Shown here: one piece after another, positions 1-8,848 of the stretch | Layout: the number at the start of each line of letters is the position of its first letter | Numbering within the stretch: the first letter of the stretch is position 1 | From: JAHZMA01 sp965205905 | Lineage (GTDB): Bacteria; Pseudomonadota; Alphaproteobacteria; JABAAW01; JAHZMA01 | Direction: 5' to 3' | Assembly (NCBI GenBank): GCA_965205905.1 | Contig: CBDBHZ010000005.1 | Location: forward strand, 96,281-160,280 | DNA length: 64,000 bases | Notes under the pieces: generated by a model | Seen by the model: only the letters and a program-made list of their open reading frames with translations | Databases searched by the model: none | What the model was told of the DNA's origin: nothing | Translations under genes and position numbers: made by a program

Positions 1-270
1 GCGTTTTTGGCACTGGTGCAACAATATCCCGTCAAGCATTTATTTATCGGGCATTTACATACAAATTGTCATGGCATGTGGCACAATATTCCCTATTCGG
101 CGATACGGTCGGTGATGCACCAAACCAAAGTAATATTGGCTGACCATCAAGATTATACTGTGATTCATAGCGCGCCCGAATATGCGGTGGTGATGCTAGA
201 ACATCAGCAAATCACCATTCATCATCAAACTTTTTTAGATGATGATAAAATTATCAAAGATTATGCTTAA
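1..270 (+). CDS. Metallophosphoesterase (CpdA/Icc-like), C-terminal fragment
   Basis: The frame is open from base 1, so the N-terminus lies outside the window. The visible part has GHLHTNCHGMW followed by a strand ending in SVMHQ. This matches the C-terminal metal-binding GHxH motif and trailing 'g-hq' segment of class III cyclic-nucleotide and related phosphoesterases. Such enzymes use a dinuclear metal centre to hydrolyse phosphodiesters. The substrate cannot be told from this fragment. The next gene starts 10 bases downstream, so the two are probably co-transcribed. Family assignment is fairly safe. The specific cAMP phosphodiesterase role is inference. Confidence 0.7.
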   Translation, partial: AFLALVQQYPVKHLFIGHLHTNCHGMWHNIPYSAIRSVMHQTKVILADHQDYTVIHSAPEYAVVMLEHQQITIHHQTFLDDDKIIKDYA

Positions 271-279
271 GGAAGCCAA

Positions 280-1200
280 ATGGATTTAGGAGTTTATGCC
301 GTCATCATGGCACTGATTAGCCTGTGTGCGGCAGGGGTGCTAGATGTGCTCTATAAAAGTTTCGCCTCAAATGTTGGCGGACGTGGCTTTTTTATGGCGG
401 GCATCGGGCTGGTGTGGGGCGTGGCGCAACTTATCTTTATGCTGGCAGGCAATCAAGCATTTGCCATCAACCATGCCACCTTATTATATGGTACATTAAG
501 TGGTATGGCAGTTGCGCTTGCCAATTTGCTATTAATAGGCTCGATGAAATATATCAATGTCAGTCTTGGCTCAACCGTCTATCGATTGAATACCATTGGG
601 GTTGTGATTTTATCGGTTATATTTTTGCAAGAACAGATAGATTTTCTGCGGGCAGTGGGCGTTAGTTTGGGCGTTATCTCAGTTATTTTGCTTTATTTGC
701 CACACCGCAAAGAATCCTTATTGCAAAAAAACGCCCATATATCACTATCGGCTTTTCAATTATTGCAGCTGATATTATTGGCGTCTCTATTGCGCGCATT
801 ATATGGCATATTCACCAAAATCGGATTGACGCAAGGCGCAGATGCCAATGCGATATTATTATTTGGCGCGTTTTTCTGGTTTGTGTTGGGGCTTGGTTAT
901 GCGGTTATTGTAGGCGAAGATTTACGTAAAAATTTGAAAGCCAAAATTCAATATGTGCTGATGGCAAGCGCGGCAGTTTTTATCATCGTTAATAGCCTGA
1001 TAGAAGGGCTTAAATATGGTGATGCCAGTTTGGTGATTCCCATCGCTAATATCAGCTTTGTGCTGGCATTGATGATTTCGGTGATGCGCGGTATGGAAAA
1101 ATTGGATTTGCCAAAAATCATTGCGGTGATATTGGGCGCGCTGGCGATTAGTCGCGATTTCACAATCGGTATAAGCAGCGAATCGTCATTATTTTTGTAG
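280..1200 (+). CDS. EamA/DMT-family transporter
   Basis: This 306-residue protein is almost entirely hydrophobic, with about ten predicted membrane spans arranged as two repeated EamA halves (residues about 5-140 and 155-290). The ATG follows an AAGGAAG Shine-Dalgarno. DMT-superfamily carriers move small metabolites across the inner membrane, usually as exporters. No substrate can be assigned. It lies 10 bases after the phosphoesterase end and is followed by a hairpin terminator about 110 bases downstream, which separates it from the tctA operon. Confidence 0.8.
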   Translation: MDLGVYAVIMALISLCAAGVLDVLYKSFASNVGGRGFFMAGIGLVWGVAQLIFMLAGNQAFAINHATLLYGTLSGMAVALANLLLIGSMKYINVSLGSTVYRLNTIGVVILSVIFLQEQIDFLRAVGVSLGVISVILLYLPHRKESLLQKNAHISLSAFQLLQLILLASLLRALYGIFTKIGLTQGADANAILLFGAFFWFVLGLGYAVIVGEDLRKNLKAKIQYVLMASAAVFIIVNSLIEGLKYGDASLVIPIANISFVLALMISVMRGMEKLDLPKIIAVILGALAISRDFTIGISSESSLFL

Positions 1201-1313
1201 CCATAGATAATATAGTATTGGCATTATTATCGGATTTATGAAAACGAATCACTTGCATTTTTTTGATAAATTTGAAACTCTTTAAGCTATAATGCGAAAT
1301 TATCCACTGTTAA

Positions 1314-1346
1314 AAATGGCTAATTCTCGCCATTTAGAGTTTTTTT
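1314..1346 (+). terminator. Intrinsic terminator after the EamA gene
   Basis: A perfect 7-bp stem AAATGGC/GCCATTT with an 8-base loop is followed by AGAG and a run of seven T on the + strand. It separates the first two genes from the tct-sau operon. Confidence 0.65.
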
Positions 1347-1358
1347 CAAAATATTCAC

Positions 1359-1387
1359 TTGACTTAATTGCCATATTTATTGATATA
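1359..1387 (+). promoter_or_regulatory. Possible sigma70 promoter for the tct-sau operon
   Basis: TTGACT at 1359-1364 is followed after 17 bases by GATATA at 1382-1387, about 70 bases upstream of the tctA start. The -10 match is imperfect. It is supported mainly by its position just after a terminator and before a new operon. Confidence 0.4.
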
Positions 1388-1456
1388 TAGCCTTACCAAA
1401 TGTCTAACGGTTTTTATGGAAAATAAAATCATAGGTTTTAAAGAGGGAGAACTCTT

Positions 1457-2944
1457 TTGGAATTTATCACTTATTTTGCGGGTGTTTTTGAACCCACCGC
1501 ATTCTTACTGTTGTTGATAGGCACTGTTGGTGGCTTGATATTGGGCGCAACGCCCGGTCTATCGCCTACCATGACTGTGGCATTACTGATTCCTTTCACT
1601 TTTCATTTAAGCGCAACCAATGGATTGATTCTGTTAGGCGCGGCTTACACCTCAACAGTTGCGGGCGGGGCAATATCGGCGATTTTGCTGAAAATTCCGG
1701 GCGCACCTGCCAATATTGCAACTGCCCTTGATGGCTATGCGATGGCAAAAAAAGGCGAGGGCGCAAGAGCATTGCAAATATCGTTCATGGCATCAGTTTT
1801 TGGTGGTGTGATTGGCGTGTTATTGCTGATATTCTTAACGCCGATATTGGCAAAATGGGCATTGGCATTCGGACCATCGCATCTATTTTGGTTGGCAATT
1901 TTGGGCGTTACCATCATCGCATCGCTTGATGGCAAATCACCGGTTAAAGGCTTGATTGCAGGCGGAGTCGGTTTGATATTCGCGATGATTGGCTATGATG
2001 ATATTCAGGGCATAGAACGGTTTATATGGCATGATAGCCTGACGGGAGGTATCAATATTATCGCAGCCCTTATTGGCTTATTTGCGATACCGCAAGTGCT
2101 AGGCTTGCTTGAAAAGAAAACAGGCGACCCAACGGTGCTGACAATTAAGAAATACTCAATCTTAAATTCTGTGAAAGAGTTGGTGAAGGCACGCGTTTCA
2201 CTGTTTCTTGGCACAGTGATTGGCTCGGTTGTGGGTTTGATACCGGGCGTTGGCGGACAAATCGCTGGCTTGGTTGCTTATGACCAAAGCAAGAAATTCT
2301 CAAAAACGCCTGAAAAATTCGGCAAGGGACACCCTGAAGGCGTGATTGCCGCCGAAAGTGCGAATAACGCAATGGTAGGGCCATCTTTGGTGCCATTGCT
2401 GACGCTCTCAATCCCCGGTAGCCCGACGGCAGCTGTGTTATTGGGTGGCTTGCTGATTCATGGCATCTTCCCCGGACCCGATATTTTCACCAGACACCCT
2501 GAAGTGATTTGGACATTTATTGATAGCATGTTGCTTGGGCAGATTCTAATGGGAATTTTCGGCATTTTAATTGCGGGCTATGCGGCACGGATTGTCAAGA
2601 TTCCGCCTTATATTATGGCAGGTTGTGTGTTGGTATTAGCGGTATTTGGCTCTTATTCGGTGCAGCAATCAATGGGTGATGTCTATGTGATGTTCACACT
2701 TGGCGTAATGATGTATTTTTTAGAAAAGTTCAATTTCTCAGCTGCGCCGTTGGTGCTTGGGCTGATATTAGGGCCGATTGCTGAGGCGAATTATATTCAA
2801 GGCAGTCTGATTGCGGGCGCTACTGATGGTATATTCCCGTATTTCTTCTTAGGGCCGCTGAATATCGTGATTGTGTTAATTGTGCTTGCCTCTATTGGTT
2901 ACAGTATTGCAACGCATTACCTTGAAAAGAAAGCGAGTCGTTAA
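1457..2944 (+). CDS. tctA: Tripartite tricarboxylate transporter, large membrane subunit TctA
   Basis: This 495-residue, roughly twelve-span protein carries the conserved glycine-rich N-terminal TctA segment (GATPGLSPTMTVALL, residues about 31-45) and a second PG/GSP segment (LSIPGSPTAAVLLGG). TctA is the large membrane component of TTT systems, which import carboxylates or related organic acids with a periplasmic binding protein. The start is TTG, directly preceded by AGAGGGAGA. The stop is followed one base later by tctB. The neighbouring dehydrogenase and CoA ligase suggest sulfoacetate or a similar acid as substrate. That substrate is inferred from context only. Confidence 0.93.
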   Translation: MEFITYFAGVFEPTAFLLLLIGTVGGLILGATPGLSPTMTVALLIPFTFHLSATNGLILLGAAYTSTVAGGAISAILLKIPGAPANIATALDGYAMAKKGEGARALQISFMASVFGGVIGVLLLIFLTPILAKWALAFGPSHLFWLAILGVTIIASLDGKSPVKGLIAGGVGLIFAMIGYDDIQGIERFIWHDSLTGGINIIAALIGLFAIPQVLGLLEKKTGDPTVLTIKKYSILNSVKELVKARVSLFLGTVIGSVVGLIPGVGGQIAGLVAYDQSKKFSKTPEKFGKGHPEGVIAAESANNAMVGPSLVPLLTLSIPGSPTAAVLLGGLLIHGIFPGPDIFTRHPEVIWTFIDSMLLGQILMGIFGILIAGYAARIVKIPPYIMAGCVLVLAVFGSYSVQQSMGDVYVMFTLGVMMYFLEKFNFSAAPLVLGLILGPIAEANYIQGSLIAGATDGIFPYFFLGPLNIVIVLIVLASIGYSIATHYLEKKASR

Positions 2945-2945
2945 T

Positions 2946-3392
2946 ATGCAGAAATATCAGTCGCAAATTATTATCGGATTATTGCTATTATTTGCTTTCA
3001 TCATCGCCTATCAAAGTTTTTTTGCTGAATATGATAGCGCGTTTTTGTTTCCTAAAATTATCTCAGTCATTTTGATATTCCTAACATTGCTAGGGCTGGC
3101 ATTAAGCTTTAATGAAGATAAAATCAAACTGGATTTACCCGTGATGAAGCCGATAGTCATAGGGCTTACCATGATGGTTTTTGTGGTTTATTTCGCGCTA
3201 AAAACTTTTGGTTTTTACAGCGCATGTTATGTGTTTTTAATTGCTTTATTATCATTATATGATGGTAAAGCGCATCAGGATATCAAAGCATGGATGCGTA
3301 GAATCTTGGTGAGTTCAGGATTTATGGTGGTTATCTATTTGTTGTTTTCGCTCTTATTAAAAGTGCAAACACCAAGAGGGTTATTACTGTAA
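2946..3392 (+). CDS. tctB: Tripartite tricarboxylate transporter, small membrane subunit TctB
   Basis: This 148-residue protein has about four membrane spans and sits between tctA and tctC, the standard TctB position. The ATG at 2946 was chosen because it lies one base after the tctA stop. The reading frame stays open further upstream, but those codons overlap tctA. TctB proteins are poorly conserved in sequence, so identification rests on size, topology and operon order. It partners TctA in the inner membrane. Confidence 0.85.
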   Translation: MQKYQSQIIIGLLLLFAFIIAYQSFFAEYDSAFLFPKIISVILIFLTLLGLALSFNEDKIKLDLPVMKPIVIGLTMMVFVVYFALKTFGFYSACYVFLIALLSLYDGKAHQDIKAWMRRILVSSGFMVVIYLLFSLLLKVQTPRGLLL

Positions 3393-3448
3393 ATAATATG
3401 TCAAACATTTGGCATGTTATTTCATTAATGTTTAAGGAGATAAGACAG

Positions 3449-4438
3449 ATGAAAATAATAACAACACTCAATAAAATGTTACTGATGATTGCCTTTAGCG
3501 TGGCAACATTGGTAAGTGTATCAGCAAATGCCCAAACCTATCCGAATAAGCCAGTTACGTTGGCAGTTTCGTATGGTGCAGGCGGTGCAACTGACTTCCA
3601 AGCAAGGATTGTTACGATGGTATCAGGCAATGATAATTATTTAGGGCAACCTATTGTTATCGTGAATAAACCGGGTGCAGGCGGACGTGTTGGCTGGAAT
3701 TGGCTTGCCACTGAAGCTGATAAAGATGGCTATGTGATGGGTGCTTATAATGTGCCGCATTTCATTGCACAATCAATCAATGGCGGTGTTAAATATTCGC
3801 GTGATAGCTTTGAGCCGATTGCCAACTGGGGTGCAGACCCTGCGGTGATTGTGGTTAATAAAAGCAGCAAATTCAAAAATATGCAAGATTTTGTGAAATA
3901 TGCCAAGAAAAACCCCGGCAAACTGACTGTATCAGGTGCAGGAACGCTTGTTGGGCATCATATTGCGGCTTTACAAATTGAAAAAGAAGCCAAAATTAAA
4001 ATCCAATATATCCCTAATGCTGGCGGTGGTGCTGGTGCGATGAAAGATGTGATTGCAGGCAATGTATTGGCTGGTATCAATAATCTATCTGATGCTTATC
4101 GCGCACGTGAAGCTGGTTCGGTTATCATTATCGGCGTTGCTGATTTGAAGCGGAACAAAGAGTTTTTGCCTAATGTGCCAACTTTGCTAGAGCAAAAAAT
4201 TAGCGTTGATGATTCATCAGTTAATTTCCGTGGCATCATGGTTCCAAAAGGCACACCGAAGCCAGTGATTGATAAATTAGCAGCAACTTTCCCTGAAATT
4301 TTCAAAAATGCACGGGTTGCCAAACAAATGAGTGCGGGTGGTTCGCCTGTGCGGATTATGACGCGTGATGAAGTGATGGCGATGTGGATTGAAAGAGAAA
4401 AATATTTGAAAGTCTTGTTAAAAGATTTGAAAAAATAA
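3449..4438 (+). CDS. tctC: TctC/Bug-family periplasmic solute-binding protein
   Basis: The ATG at 3449 follows a clear AAGGAGA (3434-3440). An in-frame ATG at 3398 would add a non-signal-like prefix. The 329-residue product begins with a Sec signal peptide ending near VSANAQ, then YPNKPVTLAVSYGAGG, the hallmark start of mature TctC/Bug proteins. The PGAGG and PHF segments that line the carboxylate site follow. It delivers a periplasmic organic acid to TctAB. An 18-base-loop hairpin with a 13-bp stem lies just downstream, before the dehydrogenase gene. Confidence 0.92.
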   Translation: MKIITTLNKMLLMIAFSVATLVSVSANAQTYPNKPVTLAVSYGAGGATDFQARIVTMVSGNDNYLGQPIVIVNKPGAGGRVGWNWLATEADKDGYVMGAYNVPHFIAQSINGGVKYSRDSFEPIANWGADPAVIVVNKSSKFKNMQDFVKYAKKNPGKLTVSGAGTLVGHHIAALQIEKEAKIKIQYIPNAGGGAGAMKDVIAGNVLAGINNLSDAYRAREAGSVIIIGVADLKRNKEFLPNVPTLLEQKISVDDSSVNFRGIMVPKGTPKPVIDKLAATFPEIFKNARVAKQMSAGGSPVRIMTRDEVMAMWIEREKYLKVLLKDLKK

Positions 4439-4453
4439 ATTTGATTAACTTAC

Positions 4454-4497
4454 AATGGCTTATATATTTGCATCATTTTGTCGATATATAAGCCATT
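4454..4497 (+). promoter_or_regulatory. Intercistronic hairpin between tctC and sauS
   Basis: A perfect 13-bp inverted repeat (AATGGCTTATATA at 4454-4466, complement at 4485-4497) has an 18-base loop. No T run follows, so it looks more like an mRNA-stabilising or attenuating stem than a strong terminator. Confidence 0.55.
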
Positions 4498-4516
4498 CTT
4501 ATGAGAAGATAAAGCG

Positions 4517-5899
4517 ATGACCAACATTGATGATTTAGTAAAAAAAGCAAGCATTGCACAAGCAGATTATGAACGCAATGGCAGCCAAGTAACCTATCAT
4601 ATGGCGGCAAAGGCGGTATGTTGGGCATTGATGGAAGAAAGCCGCAATAAAGAATTATCGATGCAAGCCGTTCAAGAAACAGGGCTTGGCAATGCGCAAG
4701 ATAAAATCACCAAAAACCACAGAAAAACATTAGGACTTTTGCGCGATATTTTAGACGCGAAAACCTATGGCGTGATAACCGAAAATCAGGCGACGGGCAT
4801 CACCGAAATTGCGCGGGCAGTAGGGGTGGTGGGCGCGATTGTGCCTTCAACCAATCCTGTGGCAACGCCGACTAATAATATCGCCAATGCGCTGGCAACG
4901 GGCAATGCCATTATTATCGCGCCTTCGCCCAAAGGTGGCGGGGTGTGCCAGAAACTGATAGGTTATATCCATCAGGAATTGAAAAAAATCAACCTTAACC
5001 CCGATTTGGTGCAGATGCTACCCTTACCGCCTAGCAAGGAATTGACGCAAAGCCTGCTTGAAGCGGTGGATGTGGTGGTGGCGACGGGGTCGCAAAATAA
5101 TATCAAACGCGCTTATCAATCTGGAACGCCGGCTTTTGGCGTGGGGTCGGGCAATGTTTGCACCATCATTGACGAGACTGCCGATTTAACGGCGGCGGCA
5201 CAAAAGATTGCGGCATCAAAAACATTTGATAATGCCACCTCATGCTCATCAGAAAATGGCGTGATATTATTGGCAGAGATTTACGATGCGGCATTGCTCG
5301 CGCTCAAGCAAGCGGGCGGTTATATCTGCAACGCTGATGAGGTGAAAATATTACAAAATACATTGCGTCAAGATGGTCAGCTGAATCGCTTGATGATGGC
5401 GCAAGATATTGATAAAGTCTTTGATGCTTTGGGTTTTAAAAATACCCAGAACGCGAAATTTTTAGTCGCACCCGAAGATATTTTGCGTGATGATGCGCCA
5501 ATGGCAAAAGAGAAAATGGCATTGGTGTTATCGGTCTATAAAGCAAAGGATTTTGCTGATGCGTCAGATATTGCCAAACGGCATCTTGCTATTCAAGGGG
5601 CAGGGCATTCTTTGGGTATCCATACCAATCAGCCCAAACGCGCCATCGAACTTGGCAAAACCATGCCGACTTGCCGTGTGATTGTTAATCAGGCGCATTG
5701 TTTCGCAACAGGTGGCTCGTTTAATAATGGCATGAAATTCTCGCTTTCTATGGGCTGCGGCAGTTGGGGTGGCAATGTGCTAGATGATAATTTACATTAT
5801 CGGCATTTTATGAATATCACCAAAATTGTGCATCCGATTGCTGAAAAAATGCCAGAATTGCAAGATATTTTTGCTGATTATTGGCAGGCGACACAGTAA
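4517..5899 (+). CDS. sauS: Acylating aldehyde dehydrogenase, probable sulfoacetaldehyde dehydrogenase SauS
   Basis: This 460-residue protein has the CoA-acylating aldehyde dehydrogenase fold (EutE/AdhE-N type). It has a cofactor region VGAIVPSTNPVATP and the catalytic cysteine in FDNATSCSSENG (residue about 243), a motif typical of SauS. SauS is known to convert sulfoacetyl-CoA to sulfoacetaldehyde with NAD(P)H. The C-terminal GCGSWGGNVLDDNLHYRHFMN segment also fits. It sits between tctC and an AMP-forming CoA ligase. That arrangement supports sulfoacetate activation and reduction, although a different acid remains possible. Confidence 0.78.
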   Translation: MTNIDDLVKKASIAQADYERNGSQVTYHMAAKAVCWALMEESRNKELSMQAVQETGLGNAQDKITKNHRKTLGLLRDILDAKTYGVITENQATGITEIARAVGVVGAIVPSTNPVATPTNNIANALATGNAIIIAPSPKGGGVCQKLIGYIHQELKKINLNPDLVQMLPLPPSKELTQSLLEAVDVVVATGSQNNIKRAYQSGTPAFGVGSGNVCTIIDETADLTAAAQKIAASKTFDNATSCSSENGVILLAEIYDAALLALKQAGGYICNADEVKILQNTLRQDGQLNRLMMAQDIDKVFDALGFKNTQNAKFLVAPEDILRDDAPMAKEKMALVLSVYKAKDFADASDIAKRHLAIQGAGHSLGIHTNQPKRAIELGKTMPTCRVIVNQAHCFATGGSFNNGMKFSLSMGCGSWGGNVLDDNLHYRHFMNITKIVHPIAEKMPELQDIFADYWQATQ

Positions 5900-5922
5900 A
5901 AAATCGGGAGAGGAGTGCGGAT

Positions 5923-7434
5923 ATGTTGCATCAAAAAACCATAAGAGACGTCATTGATTATCACGCTACCAATGCGCCCGATAAAATATGCTTCACAGAT
6001 GCCTGCAATAACACACAGATAAGCTACCACGATTTACAGCAAAAAGCGCAACAGATGGCGCGTTTTTTTCAAAGTCAGAATATCAGCAAAGGTGAATCTA
6101 TCGGCTTTGCGATGGGCAATAGTCTTGATTGTTGCTTGGTGATTTTGGGTGCGCTTTATGGCGGTTTTCGCGTGGTGGCTATCAATCTGGTTTCGGGTGA
6201 GAAAGTTATATCCTATGTGGTAGAACATTCCGAAGCTGTGCTGATTATCACAGATGCGGATAGCGAGGCGTTGGTAATATCGGCGCAACAAGCATCTGGC
6301 AATCAATGCAAGCTGATGCGTTATGATGATATTCCTGCCGAAATCCCCGCACAAAGTGATTTCGCCACTATCGCCCCAGAAAACGACGGCTTGCTGATTT
6401 ACACCTCTGGCACAACGGGCGTGCCAAAAGGCGTGGTGCTGAGCCATAAAAACCTGTTGGCGGGTGCGTATAACACGGTGCTAGCCCATGAATTAACGCC
6501 AGCCGATAAGGCTTTATGCTCACTGCCACTCTATCATATTAACGGCTTTTGCGTGACGCTGATTGCGCCGTTACTTTCGGGTGGTAGCGTTTTGTTTGAT
6601 AAAAAATTCTCAGTCAAGAAATTTTGGCAGTTGATTCATGATTATCAATGCACTTGGTTTTCGCTTGTGCCAACTCAGATTGCCTATCTAACGCATGATG
6701 AGGCGTATAAAAATTTTGATGGTCACGAAAGTGCATCGGTGCGGTTTGGGCGGTCGGCATCGTCGGCACTGGCGCCAAGCCTGCAACGCGATTTTGAGAG
6801 AAAATTCAAGGTTGATATTGTTGAAACCATGGGGTTAAGCGAAACTGCCGCGCAGATTTTATCTAATCCATTGCCACCAAAAACACGCAAAACTGGCTCG
6901 CCGGGTATCGCTTATGGCAATCAGGTGAAGATTATTGATGAGCAGGGCAACGAAATACCCCGCAATCAAGAGGGCGAAATTGCGGTGAAGGGCGATAATG
7001 TGATGAGTTATTATCTGAAGAATCCCGACGCCACGCAAAGCAGTTTTACCGCTGATGGTTGGCTGAAAACGGGTGATTTGGGCAAGCAAGATGATGATGG
7101 CTATTTCTTTATTACGGGGCGCGCCAAAGAGTTGATTATCAAAGGGGGCGAGAATATTGCACCGCGCGAAATTGATGATATGATGCTGGCATTCCCCGAA
7201 ATTATCGAAGCGGCGGCATTCGGCAAGGCGGATATGGCGTATGGGCAGATTGTTGAGGTGGCGATTGTTACCGAAGATAACGAACATTTTGATTGCGATA
7301 AATTCATGGATTATCTCACCCAGCAATGCGGTAAATTCAAAGCACCATCAAAAATCCATATGATGACTGAATTGCCGAAAGGTCCATCGGGCAAAGTGCA
7401 ACGGTTGAAATTAGAAAATATCCTATATCCTTAA
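5923..7434 (+). CDS. sauT: AMP-forming acyl-CoA ligase, probable sulfoacetate-CoA ligase SauT
   Basis: The ATG at 5923 is preceded by GGGAGAGGAG. The frame runs further upstream into sauS but without a ribosome-binding site. The 503-residue product has the ANL-superfamily motifs: P-loop YTSGTTGVPKG, A5-like MGLSETAAQ, A7 KTGDLG and the hinge/A8 GRAKELIIKGGENIAPREID, plus a C-terminal catalytic lysine in GPSGKVQR. It should adenylate a carboxylate and pass it to CoA. Placed directly after sauS, it would supply sulfoacetyl-CoA. No sulfoacetaldehyde acetyltransferase (xsc) is present in the window. Confidence 0.75.
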   Translation: MLHQKTIRDVIDYHATNAPDKICFTDACNNTQISYHDLQQKAQQMARFFQSQNISKGESIGFAMGNSLDCCLVILGALYGGFRVVAINLVSGEKVISYVVEHSEAVLIITDADSEALVISAQQASGNQCKLMRYDDIPAEIPAQSDFATIAPENDGLLIYTSGTTGVPKGVVLSHKNLLAGAYNTVLAHELTPADKALCSLPLYHINGFCVTLIAPLLSGGSVLFDKKFSVKKFWQLIHDYQCTWFSLVPTQIAYLTHDEAYKNFDGHESASVRFGRSASSALAPSLQRDFERKFKVDIVETMGLSETAAQILSNPLPPKTRKTGSPGIAYGNQVKIIDEQGNEIPRNQEGEIAVKGDNVMSYYLKNPDATQSSFTADGWLKTGDLGKQDDDGYFFITGRAKELIIKGGENIAPREIDDMMLAFPEIIEAAAFGKADMAYGQIVEVAIVTEDNEHFDCDKFMDYLTQQCGKFKAPSKIHMMTELPKGPSGKVQRLKLENILYP

Positions 7435-7478
7435 AACACCGCCTTTCGTGTTGAGTAACCGAGACTCACTTTACCGCC

Positions 7479-7616
7479 AGTATTAAGCACAGCGGGGGTT
7501 GTTAAGGGGGCATTCGCAAGATGGGCGGCTCTGTCCTGCCCATCGAGAAGCGAATTCGCGCCCCCTTAAATAATAATGTATCGCAAAACGCACCTCTGCC
7601 AATGCTGACGAATCTT
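7479..7616 (+). repeat. Dispersed palindromic repeat, copy R1
   Basis: This is a nested palindrome. The outer 10-bp arms are TTAAGGGGGC (7502-7511) and its complement (7560-7569). Inside are ATTCGC/GCGAAT and GATGGGC/GCCCATC (7520-7526/7538-7544). The right flank, with AATAATGTATCGCAA and a CACCTCTGCC segment, recurs at 8990-9040 and inverted at 10780-10826. The left flank recurs inverted near 35020-35045. It ends against the stop codon of the barrel gene at 7623. Confidence 0.8.
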
Positions 7617-7622
7617 ACCCCC

Positions 7623-8462
7623 TCAAAACCTAAAAATTCCAAGCTCGATGCCTGATATTGTATTCGCACCGCCGTATTTTTCATTGAACAGCCCCACCCT
7701 TAAATACCATGATTGAGTTTGATTATTAGCCAATTCCACATCTTTTACCTTAAATTGTATACCCATTGCAATGCGCGTTACCGCGACATCTTCACCTAAA
7801 TCAACCGTTATATCATCACCATTAACCGTGCCATCATAACTTGCTTCACTGCTACCAGTGCCGTAATTTACAAAAAATTGTTCACCAGTCGCCATTGGAT
7901 TACCATAAATAATAGCATTAAATATGGTAGAATCTATGTTAGTTGTGCCATCAGATACTACTTGGAACGTTTCGCTATCGCCTGTTGTTACTGTTGTGGA
8001 TATTGTTGTCGGCGTTTTGGTGTTTTTAAGGATAAATTCAAAACCAAAATTTTGACTAATCTTTGTGCCAACAAACAGCCCGATTGAAGTCGGATTATCA
8101 AATGCCACTCCTTCTTCAGTGGTATTATGGGTCGCTAATAATGCCGCTATCGTGCCCACATAAGCACCAGTTTTGGTGATAGTAGGGGGAGCAGGCGGAG
8201 TTTCAGCAATATTTATTTCATCAGCTTCATCAGGCTTTTCAGCCTCTATTTCCTGAAACATCTCTTCTTGTTCCACATCATCATTGTGGCAGTGAATATC
8301 GTAAATATTATTGAATCTATTATCAAGTGGCACATAGACGGTCTCACGTAATACGCCATGACAGCCTTGTTCATTCACGGGAAAATCATGGGCTTGGCTG
8401 ATGGTGGGGTGAAAGCCATTCAATATTATACTCATCATCAATAGTATAAAGATTTTTCTCAC
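7623..8462 (-). CDS. Predicted outer-membrane beta-barrel protein
   Basis: The GTG start follows GGGAG. The 279-residue product has a Sec signal peptide (hydrophobic MRKIFILLMMSIILNG stretch, cleavage near SQA). A charged, proline-containing linker follows at residues about 60-95. Alternating amphipathic strands then end in GIELGIFRF, whose terminal Phe is typical of BAM-inserted barrels. It resembles small eight-stranded porin-like proteins, but no specific family or function is recognised. The gene sits between repeat copies R1 and R2, just downstream of a structured RNA with a terminator, which may control it. Confidence 0.65.
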   Translation of the reverse strand: MRKIFILLMMSIILNGFHPTISQAHDFPVNEQGCHGVLRETVYVPLDNRFNNIYDIHCHNDDVEQEEMFQEIEAEKPDEADEINIAETPPAPPTITKTGAYVGTIAALLATHNTTEEGVAFDNPTSIGLFVGTKISQNFGFEFILKNTKTPTTISTTVTTGDSETFQVVSDGTTNIDSTIFNAIIYGNPMATGEQFFVNYGTGSSEASYDGTVNGDDITVDLGEDVAVTRIAMGIQFKVKDVELANNQTQSWYLRVGLFNEKYGGANTISGIELGIFRF

Positions 8463-8483
8463 AAGCGAACTCCCTTTTATTAG

Positions 8484-8513
8484 AAAAAAGCTACTAGGAA
8501 AATCCTAGTAGCT
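8484..8513 (-). terminator. Intrinsic terminator of the structured RNA
   Basis: An 11-bp perfect stem (AGCTACTAGGA at 8489-8499 with 8503-8513) and a 3-base loop are followed on the minus strand by six U. It lies upstream of the barrel gene start at 8462, so it would end the RNA or attenuate read-through. Confidence 0.8.
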
Positions 8514-8724
8514 GGGAATTCATAACCGTTTTACCTTAGGGAACGGCGCGACACTTTTTAGCATCGAAACGCTTGGACATATAGCACCGCTTCCCAGCCG
8601 AAGCCGAGAAATGGTGCATCACTTTGACGCAAAATTTTAAATAAATCGCGTCAATTACAGTTGATGCAACCGTAAGGTAAAAAGAGGTTATGAAGCCCCA
8701 CGCCTGAAAAACATCTCAAGCGAT
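8484..8724 (-). ncRNA. Structured RNA with own promoter and terminator, family unknown
   Basis: On the minus strand a sigma70-like promoter initiates near 8724. The RNA then folds into a 15-bp closing stem with one mismatch (8686-8700 with 8513-8527), continued by an 8-bp stem (8673-8680 with 8531-8538). Inside are a two-part hairpin (TGCATCA pairing 8615-8621 with 8662-8668, then GCGTCAA pairing 8624-8630 with 8648-8654) and an 8-bp UUCG-tetraloop hairpin (8591-8610). An intrinsic terminator follows. I see no tmRNA, RNase P, SRP or cobalamin-riboswitch signature. It could be an sRNA, a 6S-like RNA, or a leader controlling the barrel gene that starts 22 bases downstream. Confidence 0.6.
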
Positions 8725-8730
8725 AGGGTG

Positions 8731-8759
8731 ATTATATGGGGTTAGGGGTGAGAATGCAA
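8731..8759 (-). promoter_or_regulatory. Sigma70 promoter for the structured RNA
   Basis: Read on the minus strand, TTGCAT (8759-8754) is followed by a 17-base spacer and a consensus TATAAT (8736-8731). This predicts a start near 8724, a few bases upstream of the closing stem of the RNA. Confidence 0.65.
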
Positions 8760-8848
8760 GCATTAATATGCGCGGGCTTTGCGACCTTGCTAACCGCAAG
8801 GACGCCCCCGCAACCCCCACCGCTGTCATTCCACCCCTCCGCCAGTTT

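Noticed and set aside
8484..8724. Cobalamin riboswitch, tmRNA, RNase P or SRP RNA identity for the structured RNA
   Set aside because: The B12 box, tmRNA tag and acceptor, RNase P core and SRP GGAAG loop motifs were looked for and not found.
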